A stretch of 64,000 nucleotides of DNA from Bradyrhizobium sp. Gha. Lineage in GTDB: Bacteria; Pseudomonadota; Alphaproteobacteria; Rhizobiales; Xanthobacteraceae. Of this stretch, positions 34,886 through 44,263 are shown piece by piece; the first letter of the stretch is position 1, and every line of letters begins with the position of its first letter. The position numbers were made by a program, and so were the translations under genes. The stretch spans positions 1 through 64,000 of the forward strand of contig NZ_FOQM01000003.1 in NCBI RefSeq assembly GCF_900113735.1, read 5' to 3'. A model generated the notes under the pieces. That model saw only the letters and a program-made list of their open reading frames with translations. It ran no database searches and was not told where the DNA came from.

Positions 34886-36223
34886 ATGAGCCAGACCACA
34901 GCCTATACCGGTTCCACGGGAGCCAGGAATACCAACAGGTCGGACATCGAGACCTCGACCATCCGTGCCATCTCCTGGCGCCTGATCCCGTTCCTGGTGC
35001 TGGCCTACTTCTTCTCCTATCTCGACCGCGTCAATCTCGGCTTCGCCGCGCTGACCATGAATGCGGAGCTGAAGTTCACGCCGCTGATCTTCTCCTGGGG
35101 CGCCGGCATCTTCTTCATCGGCTATTTCATCTTCGAGGTGCCGAGCAACCTCGCGCTGGAAAAGTTCGGTGCGAGCCGCTGGATCGCGCGCATCATGGTG
35201 ACCTGGGGCATCATCTCGGCCCTGATGGCGCTCACGAGCGGCGTCACCAGCTTCTACGTTCTGCGCTTCCTGCTCGGCGTGGCCGAGGCCGGCTTCTTCC
35301 CCGGCATCATCCTCTATCTCACCTATTGGTATCCGGCCGAATATCGCGCCCGGTTCCTCGCGGCCTTCGCGATCGCCGTGCCGGTTTCGACCGTGATCGG
35401 TGCGCCGATCTCGGGCCTGCTGCTCGGCCTCGACGGCGCGTTGGGGCTGAAGGGCTGGCAGTGGCTGTTCATCCTCGAGGGCATTCCTTCCGTGCTGCTC
35501 GGCATCGTCACCTGGTTCTACCTCACCGACAGGCCGGAGAAGGCGGACTGGCTCTCGGCCGAGCAGAAGGCGTGGCTCAAGGCTCGGCTCGATTCCGAGA
35601 TTGCCGCCAAGCAGGCGGTCAAGCATCTGTCCCTCGGCGAAGCGCTGTCCTCGCCGAAGGTGATCATGCTGAGCCTGGTCTATTTCGGCTTCGTGGGCGC
35701 GCTCTATGGCATGCAGTTCTGGTTGCCGCAGATCGTCAAGGCGTTCGGCCTTACCAACGCCCAGACCGGGTTCGTCACCGCGATTCCGTATCTGTTCGGC
35801 ACCATCGCGATGATCCTGTGGGCGCGGCATTCGGACGCGACGCGCGAGCGCGTGATGCATGTCGGCGCGCCGCTGCTGCTGACCGCCGTCGCGCTCGCCG
35901 TCTCCAGCTACCTCACCGATCCCACGATGACGATGGTGGTGCTGACCTTCGCAGCGATCGGCGTGTTCTGCTGCTTCGGTGTGTTCTGGACGCTGCCGAC
36001 GGCCTGGCTCTCCGGCACCGCTGCTGCCGGCGCCATCGCGCTGATCAACTCGGTCGGCAACCTCGCAGGCTTCGGCGGCCCGTATTTGATCGGCTGGGTC
36101 AAGGAAGCGACGGGGCAGACCTCGTCCGGCTTGCTGGTGCTCGCGGTGCTGCCCCTGATCGCCGGCATCCTGGTCTTCATCGGCGGCCACGAGAGCAAGC
36201 ACGAGTTCGCCGAACGCCAGTAG
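34886..36223 (+). CDS. MFS transporter, anion:cation symporter (ACS) family
   Basis: 445 residues, 12 membrane segments. The ACS signatures are visible: FFSYLDRVNLGFAALTMN in the first helices, GFFPGIILYLTYWYP, and WLPQIVKAFGLTN at the start of the second half. Relatives import tartrate, glucarate, phthalate or other organic acids with protons. No catabolic gene adjoins it, so the substrate is not indicated. Confidence 0.92.
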   Translation: MSQTTAYTGSTGARNTNRSDIETSTIRAISWRLIPFLVLAYFFSYLDRVNLGFAALTMNAELKFTPLIFSWGAGIFFIGYFIFEVPSNLALEKFGASRWIARIMVTWGIISALMALTSGVTSFYVLRFLLGVAEAGFFPGIILYLTYWYPAEYRARFLAAFAIAVPVSTVIGAPISGLLLGLDGALGLKGWQWLFILEGIPSVLLGIVTWFYLTDRPEKADWLSAEQKAWLKARLDSEIAAKQAVKHLSLGEALSSPKVIMLSLVYFGFVGALYGMQFWLPQIVKAFGLTNAQTGFVTAIPYLFGTIAMILWARHSDATRERVMHVGAPLLLTAVALAVSSYLTDPTMTMVVLTFAAIGVFCCFGVFWTLPTAWLSGTAAAGAIALINSVGNLAGFGGPYLIGWVKEATGQTSSGLLVLAVLPLIAGILVFIGGHESKHEFAERQ

Positions 36224-36276
36224 CAACCATTGCAGCAACGGGCAGAGGTCCCTTTAGCGATCACGCTTTCCTGATG

Positions 36277-36302
36277 ACTGACGATTATTGACTTTCGTCA
36301 GT
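36277..36302. promoter_or_regulatory. inverted repeat upstream of the RND operon, candidate TetR operator
   Basis: ACTGACGA and TCGTCAGT are perfectly complementary around a 10-base centre, 55 bases before the adaptor start. The TetR gene at the end of the operon is the obvious candidate regulator. Confidence 0.55.
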
Positions 36303-36357
36303 GATTAGTCGACATTCCTCTCATTGCAGACGGTTGCAGACGCAGGAGTGTCGTCCG

Positions 36358-37464
36358 ATGTTCGTTCGGTCCGTTTTGTCCAGCTATTCCAGGCTCTTGG
36401 CGGGTGTCTCGCTGGCCCTGATGGCCGCTGCGCTGGCCGGGTGCAATGACACCGTCGCCGAAAAGGCCGAGCCACCGCGGCCGGTTCTGGTGGCAACAGC
36501 CCATTTTGATGCCGAGACCCCGGAGCGCAGCTTCGTCGGCACGATCAGGCCCCGGATCGAGAGCGATCTTGGTTTCCGCGTCGCCGGCAAGGTCGACAAG
36601 CGACTGGTCGAGGTCGGACAGACCGTCGAAGTCGGTCAGGCCCTCGCCACCCTCGACGAGGTCGACCTGAAGCTCCAGGCCGAGCAGGCCGTCGCCGAAC
36701 AGACCGCCGCTACCGGCGTGCTGGCCCAGGCCGCCGCCGCCGAGCAGCGCGCCAAGGAACTGAAGGCCAAGGGCTGGACCACGGATGCCGCCATGGATTC
36801 GAGCCGCGCCGCCGCCGACGAGGCCCGCGCGCGCCTCGACCGCGCCATCCGTTCGGTCGAGCTGACCAAGAATTCTCTTTCCTACGCGACGCTCAACGCC
36901 GACGCCCGTGGCGTCGTCACGGCAACGCTGATCGAGCCCGGCCAGGTGGTCGCCGCAGGCCAGGCTTCGATCCGTGTCGCCCGCTTTGCTGAAAAGGAAG
37001 CGGTCGTCGCGATCCCTGAGACGCTGGTTGGACGCGCCAAATCGGGCGTCGCCAGCGTCACTCTTTGGTCGGAGCCGGACAAGAAATATACGGCCAAGCT
37101 GCGCGAGATCGCGCCCACGGCCGATCCGGCGACGCGCACTTATCTCGCGAAGTTTTCGCTGCCTGAAGCCGACGACAGGGTTTCGCTCGGCATGACCGCG
37201 ACGTTGACGTTGTCGGACGCCGCCACCGAACGTGTCGCGCGGCTGCCGCTGTCGGCGCTGTTCAACGAAGGCGGCAAGCCGTCCTTCTACGTCGTCGACG
37301 ACAATGGTGCGGTCACGCTGAAGCCGGTTGCGGTGAAGGCTTACGACAGCAACGACGTCGTCATCACCGGCGGCGTGGACGAGGGCGCCAAGATCGTCGC
37401 TCTCGGCGTCCAGAAGCTCGATCCCGGCCAGAAGGTGCGGGTCGTGTCGTCACTGTCTTTTTGA
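36358..37464 (+). CDS. RND efflux periplasmic adaptor lipoprotein
   Basis: 368 residues from ATG 36358. Lipobox LAGC with Cys29. Adaptor architecture in order: barrel-sandwich start (DLGFRVAGKVDKRLVEVGQ), a short alpha hairpin (about 100-175), lipoyl half, beta-barrel domain and membrane-proximal domain. It connects the permease encoded downstream to an outer-membrane channel, which is not encoded here. A repeat hairpin lies between this gene and the permease gene. Confidence 0.92.
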   Translation: MFVRSVLSSYSRLLAGVSLALMAAALAGCNDTVAEKAEPPRPVLVATAHFDAETPERSFVGTIRPRIESDLGFRVAGKVDKRLVEVGQTVEVGQALATLDEVDLKLQAEQAVAEQTAATGVLAQAAAAEQRAKELKAKGWTTDAAMDSSRAAADEARARLDRAIRSVELTKNSLSYATLNADARGVVTATLIEPGQVVAAGQASIRVARFAEKEAVVAIPETLVGRAKSGVASVTLWSEPDKKYTAKLREIAPTADPATRTYLAKFSLPEADDRVSLGMTATLTLSDAATERVARLPLSALFNEGGKPSFYVVDDNGAVTLKPVAVKAYDSNDVVITGGVDEGAKIVALGVQKLDPGQKVRVVSSLSF

Positions 37465-37467
37465 TCC

Positions 37468-37510
37468 CGTCATTCCCGGGTCTGGTCCTTCGGACCATCC
37501 CGGAATGACG
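37468..37510. repeat. short palindromic repeat (CGTCATTCCCGGG type)
   Basis: CGTCATTCCCGGG and CCCGGAATGACG with an inner TGGTCC/GGACCA hairpin lie between adaptor and permease genes. A related copy is at 51684-51719. It may cause partial termination or mRNA processing within the operon. Confidence 0.7.
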
Positions 37511-37689
37511 AGAGAGTAAGTTACGTTGTTGCAAGGCGAGTTTCGGCCCCACGCGCAAATGCAAGGGCTGAAGCGGCGAAGCGATCCAGAACCTGCCCAG
37601 CCCCCTGGATTGCTTCGCTGCCTCGCGACGACGCCTTGAACAGAGCGGCTGTCGTTTGTGGCAATTGGATCGACTTTTCGGAGAGAGCG

Positions 37690-40600
37690 ATGAAGCGCTT
37701 CAACCTTTCGGCCTGGGCCGTCAGCCATCCGACGCTGGTTCTGTTCCTGATGCTGGTGCTCGGCGTCGCCGGCTTCTTCTCCTATCAGAAGCTCGGCCGC
37801 GCCGAAGATCCGTTCTTCACGGTGAAGGTGGTCAACGTCTCGGTGATGTGGCCGGGCGCGACCGCGCAGGAAATCCAGACCCAGGTCGCCGATCCCATCG
37901 AGAAGAAGATCCAGGAGCTGCCCTACTTCGAGAAGGTGCAGACCTATTCCAAGCCCGGCTTCACCGCGCTCCAGGTGACCTTCCGCGATTCCACGCCGCC
38001 GAAGGACGTGCCCTACCTTTTCTATCTGCTGCGCAAGAAGCTGGTCGACGTGCAGGGTCAGCTGCCCGCCGGAATCCTGGGACCCGTCGTCAATGACGAG
38101 TTCTCGGACGTGGACTCCATCCTCTACATGATGACCGGCGACGGCGCTGATTACGCCCAGCTCAAGAAGGTCTCCGAAGGCTTCCGTCAGCGCCTGCTCA
38201 AGGTGCCTGGCGTGACCAAGGTCGACGTCTACGGCAACCAGGATGAGCGCATCTACGTCGAGTTCAGCCACGCCAAGCTCGCGACGCTGGGCATCACGCC
38301 ACAGGCCCTGTTCGATTCGCTCGCCAAGCAGAACAACGTCACGCCGGCCGGCACGGTCGAAACCTCGTCGCAGCGTGTGCCGCTGCGCGTCACCGGCGCG
38401 CTCGACGGTGCCAAGGCCGTGGCCGAGACCCCGGTCGAGAGCAACGGCCGCGTGTTCCGCCTCGGCGACATCGCCACCGTCACCCACGGCTATGTCGATC
38501 CGCCGAGCTTCATCGTTCGCCAGGAAGGCAAGCCCGCCATCGGCATCGGCATCGTCACCGCCAAGGGCGCCAACATCCTCGAGCTCGGCAAGGAGGTCGA
38601 GAAGGCGACGGCCGAGTTCATGAAGGCGGTGCCGCAGGGCGTCGACGTCAGCCTGATCGCGGATCAGCCCAAGGTGGTCGAGCACGCCGTCGGCGAGTTC
38701 GTGCACTCCTTCATGGAAGCGCTCGTCATCGTGCTGTTCGTGTCGTTCCTGGCGCTCGGCTGGCGCACCGGCATCGTGGTCGCGATGTCGGTGCCGCTCG
38801 TGCTCGGCATCGTCTTCATCGTCATGAACGTGATGTCGCTCGACCTGCACCGCATCACCCTCGGCGCGCTGATCATCGCGCTCGGTCTCCTGGTGGACGA
38901 TGCCATCATCGCGGTCGAGATGATGGTGGTGAAGATGGAGCAGGGCTGGGACCGCATGCGCGCGGCGTCCTTTGCCTGGGAATCGACTGCGTTTCCGATG
39001 CTCACGGGAACGCTGGTTACGGCCGCTGGCTTCCTCCCCATCGGCTTTGCCAATTCCGCGGTCGGCGAATATGCCGGCAGCATCTTCTGGATCGTGGCGA
39101 TCGCGCTGGTCGCCTCCTGGTTCGTGGCGGTGATCTTCACGCCTTATATCGGCGTCAAGTTGTTGCCGGAGATCAAGCTTCACCACAATCATGATCCGCA
39201 TGCGGTCTATGAGACCCGCATGTACCGCGGTTTGCGCGCCATCGTGCAATGGTGCGTCAATCATCGCATCACGGTGGTGGTCGCGACTGTGGGTGTCTTC
39301 GTCGCTTCCGTCGTCGGCTTCGGCCATGTGCAGCAGCAGTTCTTCCCGCTGTCCGAGCGGCCCGAACTGTTCCTGCAGCTGCGCCTGCCCGAAGGCACCG
39401 CCTTCAACGTCACCGAGAAGGCCGTGAAGAAGGCCGAGACGTTGCTCAAGGACGACAAGGACATCGAGACCTATACCGCCTATGTCGGCCAGGGTTCGCC
39501 GCGCTTCTGGCTCGGCCTCAACCCGCAGCTTCCGAACGAGGCCTTTGCCGAGATCGTCATCGTCGCCAAGGGCGTCGAGGCGCGCGAGCGGGTCAAGGCC
39601 AAGATCGAGGGCGCAGTTGCCGACGGCATGCTGACCGAGGCGCGCGTCCGCGTCGACCGCTTCAATTTCGGCCCGCCCGTCGGCTTCCCCGTGCAGTTCC
39701 GCGTGATCGGCCCCGATGCCAACAAGGTGCGCGAGATCGCCTACCAGGTTCGCGACGTCATGCGGCAGAACAAGAACGTCAAGGACGTCCAGCTCGACTG
39801 GAACGAGCAGTCGCCTTACCTCAAGCTGGTCGTCGACCAGGATCGCGCCCGCGCCATGGGTCTGACTCCGCAGGACGTGTCGCAGGCACTGTCGATGCTG
39901 ATCTCGGGGGCACAGGTCACGACCGTGCGCGACGGCATCGAGAAGGTCGGCGTGGTCGCCCGCGCGATTCCGTCCGAACGTCTCGATCTCGGCGGCGTCG
40001 GCGATCTCACCATCACCTCGAAGAATGGCGTGGCGGTGCCGCTGCAGCAGATCGCCAGGATCGAATATTCCCACGAGGAGCCGATCCTGTGGCGGCGCAA
40101 CCGCGACATGGCGATCACCGTGCGCTCCGACGTCGTCGACGGCGTGCAGGCGCCCGACGTCACTGGCCAGATCGCGCCGAAGCTGAAGCAGATTCAGGAT
40201 CATCTCGAGCCGGCCTACCGCATCGAGGCGGGCGGTGCGTTCGAAGAATCTGCCAAGGGCAACGCTTCGATCTTCATCCTCTTCCCTGTCATGGTCATGG
40301 TGATGCTGACGCTGCTGATGATCCAGCTGCAAAGCTTCTCGCGCCTGTTCCTGGTGTTCCTGACCGCGCCGCTCGGCATCGTCGGCGCGTCCCTCGGCCT
40401 AAACGTCGCCAACGCCCCGTTCGGCTTCGTGGCGCTGCTGGGCCTGATCGCGCTCGCCGGCATGATCATGCGCAACACGGTCATTTTGGTCGACCAGATC
40501 GAGACCGACGTCTCGCATGGCCTGACCCGGCGTGAGGCGATCGTCGAGGCAACCGTCCGCCGCGCCCGTCCGGTGGTGCTGACGGCGCTCGCCGCCATCC

Positions 40601-40827
40601 TCGCCATGATCCCGCTGTCGCGTTCGGCGTTCTGGGGCCCCATGGCGATCACGATCATGGGCGGCCTGTTCGTCGCGACCTTCCTGACGCTGCTGTACCT
40701 GCCGGGTCTCTATGCCCTGTGGTTCAGGAAGAGCCTCGACGAGGCCGGTACGCCGGAACAGCCTGCCGCGCCGCAGCATGGGAGCGATGACGAGCACGCA
40801 ATTCCGCTTGCTGAAGCGGCTGAATAA
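37690..40827 (+). CDS. RND family efflux permease
   Basis: 1045 residues from ATG 37690 (GGAGAGAG upstream). The usual two-fold RND form: one membrane segment, a large periplasmic loop, six segments, a second loop and five segments. Helix 4 has LGALIIALGLLVDDAIIAVEMM, with the paired Asp of the proton relay; GRAEDPFFTVK near the N-terminus fits the AcrB-like HAE1 or heavier groups. It is a proton-driven exporter of unknown substrates. The adaptor lies upstream and TetR downstream. Confidence 0.93.
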   Translation: MKRFNLSAWAVSHPTLVLFLMLVLGVAGFFSYQKLGRAEDPFFTVKVVNVSVMWPGATAQEIQTQVADPIEKKIQELPYFEKVQTYSKPGFTALQVTFRDSTPPKDVPYLFYLLRKKLVDVQGQLPAGILGPVVNDEFSDVDSILYMMTGDGADYAQLKKVSEGFRQRLLKVPGVTKVDVYGNQDERIYVEFSHAKLATLGITPQALFDSLAKQNNVTPAGTVETSSQRVPLRVTGALDGAKAVAETPVESNGRVFRLGDIATVTHGYVDPPSFIVRQEGKPAIGIGIVTAKGANILELGKEVEKATAEFMKAVPQGVDVSLIADQPKVVEHAVGEFVHSFMEALVIVLFVSFLALGWRTGIVVAMSVPLVLGIVFIVMNVMSLDLHRITLGALIIALGLLVDDAIIAVEMMVVKMEQGWDRMRAASFAWESTAFPMLTGTLVTAAGFLPIGFANSAVGEYAGSIFWIVAIALVASWFVAVIFTPYIGVKLLPEIKLHHNHDPHAVYETRMYRGLRAIVQWCVNHRITVVVATVGVFVASVVGFGHVQQQFFPLSERPELFLQLRLPEGTAFNVTEKAVKKAETLLKDDKDIETYTAYVGQGSPRFWLGLNPQLPNEAFAEIVIVAKGVEARERVKAKIEGAVADGMLTEARVRVDRFNFGPPVGFPVQFRVIGPDANKVREIAYQVRDVMRQNKNVKDVQLDWNEQSPYLKLVVDQDRARAMGLTPQDVSQALSMLISGAQVTTVRDGIEKVGVVARAIPSERLDLGGVGDLTITSKNGVAVPLQQIARIEYSHEEPILWRRNRDMAITVRSDVVDGVQAPDVTGQIAPKLKQIQDHLEPAYRIEAGGAFEESAKGNASIFILFPVMVMVMLTLLMIQLQSFSRLFLVFLTAPLGIVGASLGLNVANAPFGFVALLGLIALAGMIMRNTVILVDQIETDVSHGLTRREAIVEATVRRARPVVLTALAAILAMIPLSRSAFWGPMAITIMGGLFVATFLTLLYLPGLYALWFRKSLDEAGTPEQPAAPQHGSDDEHAIPLAEAAE

Positions 40828-40860
40828 ATGAGAAAACTGGCGATGGACGAGTCCTGACGC

Positions 40861-41460
40861 ATGACACTGGTTTCGGAACATATCGAAGGCGACACCCGGG
40901 ATCGTATTCTCGAGGTGGCCGAGCGGCTGTTCCGCCAGATCGGCTATCAGAAGACCACGGTCGGGGACATCGCCAAAGAGCTCCGGATGAGTCCCGCCAA
41001 CGTCTATCGCTTCTTCGAATCGAAGAAGGCGATCCACCAATCGGTGGCGCGGGCCCTCATGGGCGAGGTCGAGCTCGAGGCCCGGCGCATCGTGGCAAGG
41101 CCCGGTGCGGTGATCCCGCGCTTCCGCGAGCTGCTCACCACCATCAACCGCATGAACACCGAGCGCTATGTCGGTGACAACAAGCTGCACGAGATGGTCG
41201 AGGTCGCGATGCAGGAGGACTGGGAGGTCTGCGTCACCCACATGGAGTGCATTGCCGGCGTGATCGGCCAGATGATCGCGCAGGGCGCCGCCTCCGGCGA
41301 GTTCGAGGCCCCGGACCTGCAACTGGCCTCGCTGTGTGCCTGCACCGCCATGATGCGTTTCTTCCACCCCCAGATGATCGCGCAGTGCGCCACCAAGCCC
41401 GGCCCCTCGATCGACCAGATGATCGATTTCGTCATCGCGGCTCTGTCGCCGCGCCACTGA
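40861..41460 (+). CDS. TetR family regulator of the RND pump
   Basis: 199 residues. Helix-turn-helix YQKTTVGDIAKELRMSPANV followed by YRFFESKKAIHQSV. The ligand domain contains several Cys and Met residues (CVTHMECIAGVIGQM, LCACTAMMRFFHP), unusual and perhaps linked to sensing. It starts 33 bases after the permease and is likely co-transcribed, so the operon would autoregulate through the inverted repeat at 36277. Confidence 0.9.
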   Translation: MTLVSEHIEGDTRDRILEVAERLFRQIGYQKTTVGDIAKELRMSPANVYRFFESKKAIHQSVARALMGEVELEARRIVARPGAVIPRFRELLTTINRMNTERYVGDNKLHEMVEVAMQEDWEVCVTHMECIAGVIGQMIAQGAASGEFEAPDLQLASLCACTAMMRFFHPQMIAQCATKPGPSIDQMIDFVIAALSPRH

Positions 41461-41541
41461 CCCGGCGGCGGGATTCCCCCTATAACCAGGCTCGCGGCGC
41501 CCTCAACGGCGGATGGCGAGCGACGACCTATCAACACACTC

Positions 41542-41629
41542 CGTCATTGGGAGCGAAGCGAAGCATCCAGACTTGTCTCCGAGGAGGTGTCTCCGAGGAG
41601 GGATACTGGATGCTTCGCTCGCAATGACG
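41542..41629. repeat. palindromic intergenic repeat with internal 12-bp duplication
   Basis: Outer arms CGTCATTGGGAGCGAAGCG... and ...CGCTCGCAATGACG are complementary; inside, GTCTCCGAGGAG occurs twice. It precedes the flavin reductase gene and supplies a misleading in-frame ATG at 41624. Confidence 0.75.
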
Positions 41630-41644
41630 AAAAGGAAGCAGCGC

Positions 41645-42268
41645 GTGACCGACAAAGACCTGTACTTCTATGAGCCCGCCAAAGGCCACGGCCTCAGGCA
41701 CGATCCCTTCAACGCCATCATCGCGCCGCGACCGATCGGCTGGATCTCGTCGCGCGATACCAAGGGCCACGTCAACCTTGCGCCCTACAGCTTCTTCAAC
41801 GCGTTCTGCTATGTGCCGCCGATCATCGGCTTTTCCTCCACAAACTGGAAGGACTCGGTCGAGAACATCAAGCAGACCGGCGAGTTCGTCTGGAATCTCG
41901 CCACCATGGATTTGGCCAGGCAGATGAACGCGACCGCCGCGCATGTCGCCTCCGACGTCGACGAGTTCGAGATCGCGGGCCTCACCGCCGTGCCCGGCAA
42001 GCTCGTCAATGTGCCACGCGTCGGCGAAAGCCCGGTCGCCTTCGAGTGCAAGGTATCCGACATCGTCCGCCTCAAGGGTGCCGACGGCAAGGAGGCCGAC
42101 GCCTGGCTGACCCTGGGCGAGGTCGTCGCCGTCCACATCGACAAGGCCATGATCAAGGACGGCGTCTACCAGACGGCCGCCGCCCGCCCGATCGTGCGCG
42201 CTGGCCGTCGCGGCGATTATTTCGAGATCAAGCCGGAAAACATGTTCGAGATGGTCCGGCCGGATTAG
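41645..42268 (+). CDS. flavin reductase family (FMN-binding split barrel) protein
   Basis: 207 residues from GTG 41645, which has AAAGGAAGC 6 bases upstream; the ATG at 41624 lies in a repeat and is not favoured. The split-barrel motif RPIGWISSRDTKGHVNLAPY and the SFFNAFCYVPPIIGFS segment are typical of the flavin reductase-like group, which reduces FMN for partner monooxygenases. No partner is adjacent. Confidence 0.88.
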   Translation: MTDKDLYFYEPAKGHGLRHDPFNAIIAPRPIGWISSRDTKGHVNLAPYSFFNAFCYVPPIIGFSSTNWKDSVENIKQTGEFVWNLATMDLARQMNATAAHVASDVDEFEIAGLTAVPGKLVNVPRVGESPVAFECKVSDIVRLKGADGKEADAWLTLGEVVAVHIDKAMIKDGVYQTAAARPIVRAGRRGDYFEIKPENMFEMVRPD

Positions 42269-42420
42269 GCCGGGCCTCGTTCACGAGCGATGTGACCGGA
42301 GCTTCTAGCCTGGTTCAACTGCTCTCGGGATAACCGGGGACGGGCATACAACCTTCGATTGACTTAAATTTTCTGGACCGCCAAGCTGAGTGGCGCGGGA
42401 ATAGTCTATTGGGGGTCATT

Positions 42421-43521
42421 ATGAAGACTATGATGTTCGCCGTTGCTGCAACGGCATTCTGGATCAATTCCGACAAATCCGCTTGGGCTGCCGAGCCGGA
42501 TCCGATTGCTACATTTGCTTCATCGTTTGGTGCGCAATCAAAGTGCGCGATGGTTTTGCCCACGGCTGCCCAAACCACTCGCAGCTCGAATCGCATTGGT
42601 GCGATCGCTCAATACCAGACGTCGAACGGTAAACCCTATGACGCCGAGACCGAGAATCCGACCCAGATCGTGACGATGGCTGAAAGCAAGCCTTGGTGCG
42701 CGCCAAAGTCGTGGCCATTACCAGTCGCGAACGATTACCAGGGCGGCGGGACTGTCGATCTTCGGCAAAGGGTGATCGACGCGGGAGTCGATTTCAACGT
42801 TACCTTAAACAAAGTCTTCAATTTGGTTGATCTGACAGCGAACTATGTCGATGCTGTCGCCTACGGTGTCGACGATCTCAAATATTTTCTGGCCGACACG
42901 GGTGACCAGAAGGACGCCATTCGAAGCATCATTTCTCGTGGGGAAGACTGTGCGGAGTCGCTTGCTTCGCAAAAGTCTCAAATGGTCTATCGCATCTGCA
43001 CAGGCACAATCAAATTAGGCGTCTATTACAAGCGGGAGGTCAAGGGCTCGTTGGTTGATCTGACATTGAGTGCACTGAAGGTAAATTTCGACGTGCACTT
43101 CCTCGATCAGTTGAGCAGTGTGAAGCCGTGCAAGAATGACGCTCCGGCCGCGCCTAGCAAGCCGGCTGCAGCTGTCGCGCCAGCGACGAAGGGCGCTGCC
43201 GCCACGTCGAAGCCAGCGTCGACCACCGTCACACCGGAAGCCGTGGGAGCGGCCGTGGCCGCGGCCTTGACCGCGATGTCAAAAGATCAATCGGCAAACA
43301 CGGGAGCAGCCCCTGCGCCGAAGGCTACCGATACGCCCGCAAAGACATCGACAGCCAGCCCCGATCCTCAGAAATGTTACGACATCGCCTACTTTACGAG
43401 CTCGCCCAATGCAGTGATCGGCGTGCGGCTTTCGGCGACCGGCACAGGCGACGGGTCGGTAGCTGCCTTGGTCAAAGCGGTGACCAAAAAGCCCGAGACC
43501 GCCTCTGCGGCGCATCAATAG
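42421..43521 (+). CDS. exported protein of unknown function (module gene 1)
   Basis: 366 residues with a signal peptide (about 1-24, ending AWAAEP). A first half with paired cysteines (SKCAMVLP, KPWCAPKSWPLPV) is followed by an Ala/Pro/Thr/Lys-rich low-complexity linker (about 238-325) and a short C-terminal domain with KCYDIAYFTSSPNAVIGVRL. I recognise no family. GGGGG lies before ATG 42421. It opens a run of three genes in more A+T-rich DNA than the neighbours. Confidence 0.68.
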   Translation: MKTMMFAVAATAFWINSDKSAWAAEPDPIATFASSFGAQSKCAMVLPTAAQTTRSSNRIGAIAQYQTSNGKPYDAETENPTQIVTMAESKPWCAPKSWPLPVANDYQGGGTVDLRQRVIDAGVDFNVTLNKVFNLVDLTANYVDAVAYGVDDLKYFLADTGDQKDAIRSIISRGEDCAESLASQKSQMVYRICTGTIKLGVYYKREVKGSLVDLTLSALKVNFDVHFLDQLSSVKPCKNDAPAAPSKPAAAVAPATKGAAATSKPASTTVTPEAVGAAVAAALTAMSKDQSANTGAAPAPKATDTPAKTSTASPDPQKCYDIAYFTSSPNAVIGVRLSATGTGDGSVAALVKAVTKKPETASAAHQ

Positions 43522-43528
43522 GTGTACC

Positions 43529-44263
43529 GTGAAAAAAACGGCAATCACGCTTTGTGCGGTCGCCGCGTTAGGAGGTTGCGCCCGCGAACCTTCCCTCCGG
43601 TCTGCCGTATTTCAGAAATTCCAGGGGCAGGTCACGATGCTGGATCCCGTGGCTACCCCGCCGGGATCTCCTAGCAAATATTACAAGAGAAATTCGTACC
43701 CCTACGTGCCGGGTACATTTGTTCTCGCCTCGGTGCAGAAACCGAAGGACGTGTTCAACGGTCTCGCGGAAGTCTGGCGGATCGTTCATCAGCAGAAGAA
43801 CTACTGCCAGCAGCGCGCCGTAAAACTATTCGATTCCGGCGTTCTCGAACGACAAATTGATTATACAGATGACTATCGTCTCGATGCGACGCTCTCTTGG
43901 GATCCGCAAACCTGGTTCAACAAGAACGCCATCCGGGCTACTTACGAAGACATCTCAGACAATGAGATCGGGCGGCTTCGTAGGGTTACTATCAGTTTGA
44001 GCAATCTGCGGGTTTATTCGCTGACGCCGGAGCAATGGGACAAGGCGATGGCTGACCTCAAGGGGCGTCACTGCATGACGCGACTGGCTGCGCAAGGGTC
44101 ATTGGTGACTATCAAGAAGGTGATCCTGGGTGATGTTAAGGTCGAAACACAATATGCTGGAGGCGTCAGGTTGAAGACGGATATTCTCAAACTTCATATT
44201 TTGCAATCGGCAGGCAACCTGAGCGCGAACAAGAATGCAATATTGGGAGTCATCACGAACTAG
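43529..44263 (+). CDS. lipoprotein of unknown function (module gene 2)
   Basis: 244 residues from GTG 43529, 7 bases after gene 1. Start MKKTAITLCAVAALGGCARE has a clear lipobox (LGGC). The rest is a mixed alpha/beta domain with FVLASVQKPKDVFNGLAEVW, a Cys in KNYCQQRAVK and another in GRHCMTRLAA. No family recognised. Likely anchored in a membrane next to the gene 1 product. Confidence 0.7.
   Translation: MKKTAITLCAVAALGGCAREPSLRSAVFQKFQGQVTMLDPVATPPGSPSKYYKRNSYPYVPGTFVLASVQKPKDVFNGLAEVWRIVHQQKNYCQQRAVKLFDSGVLERQIDYTDDYRLDATLSWDPQTWFNKNAIRATYEDISDNEIGRLRRVTISLSNLRVYSLTPEQWDKAMADLKGRHCMTRLAAQGSLVTIKKVILGDVKVETQYAGGVRLKTDILKLHILQSAGNLSANKNAILGVITN

Noticed and set aside
34376..36238. A 620-codon minus-strand frame opposite the MFS gene
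   Set aside because: Only its last 147 codons (DUF2809) read as a real protein; the rest is a shadow of the transporter.
37450..40332. A 960-codon open frame on the minus strand across the RND permease gene
   Set aside because: Antisense shadow of a clear permease gene, produced by third-position GC bias; no recognisable domain.
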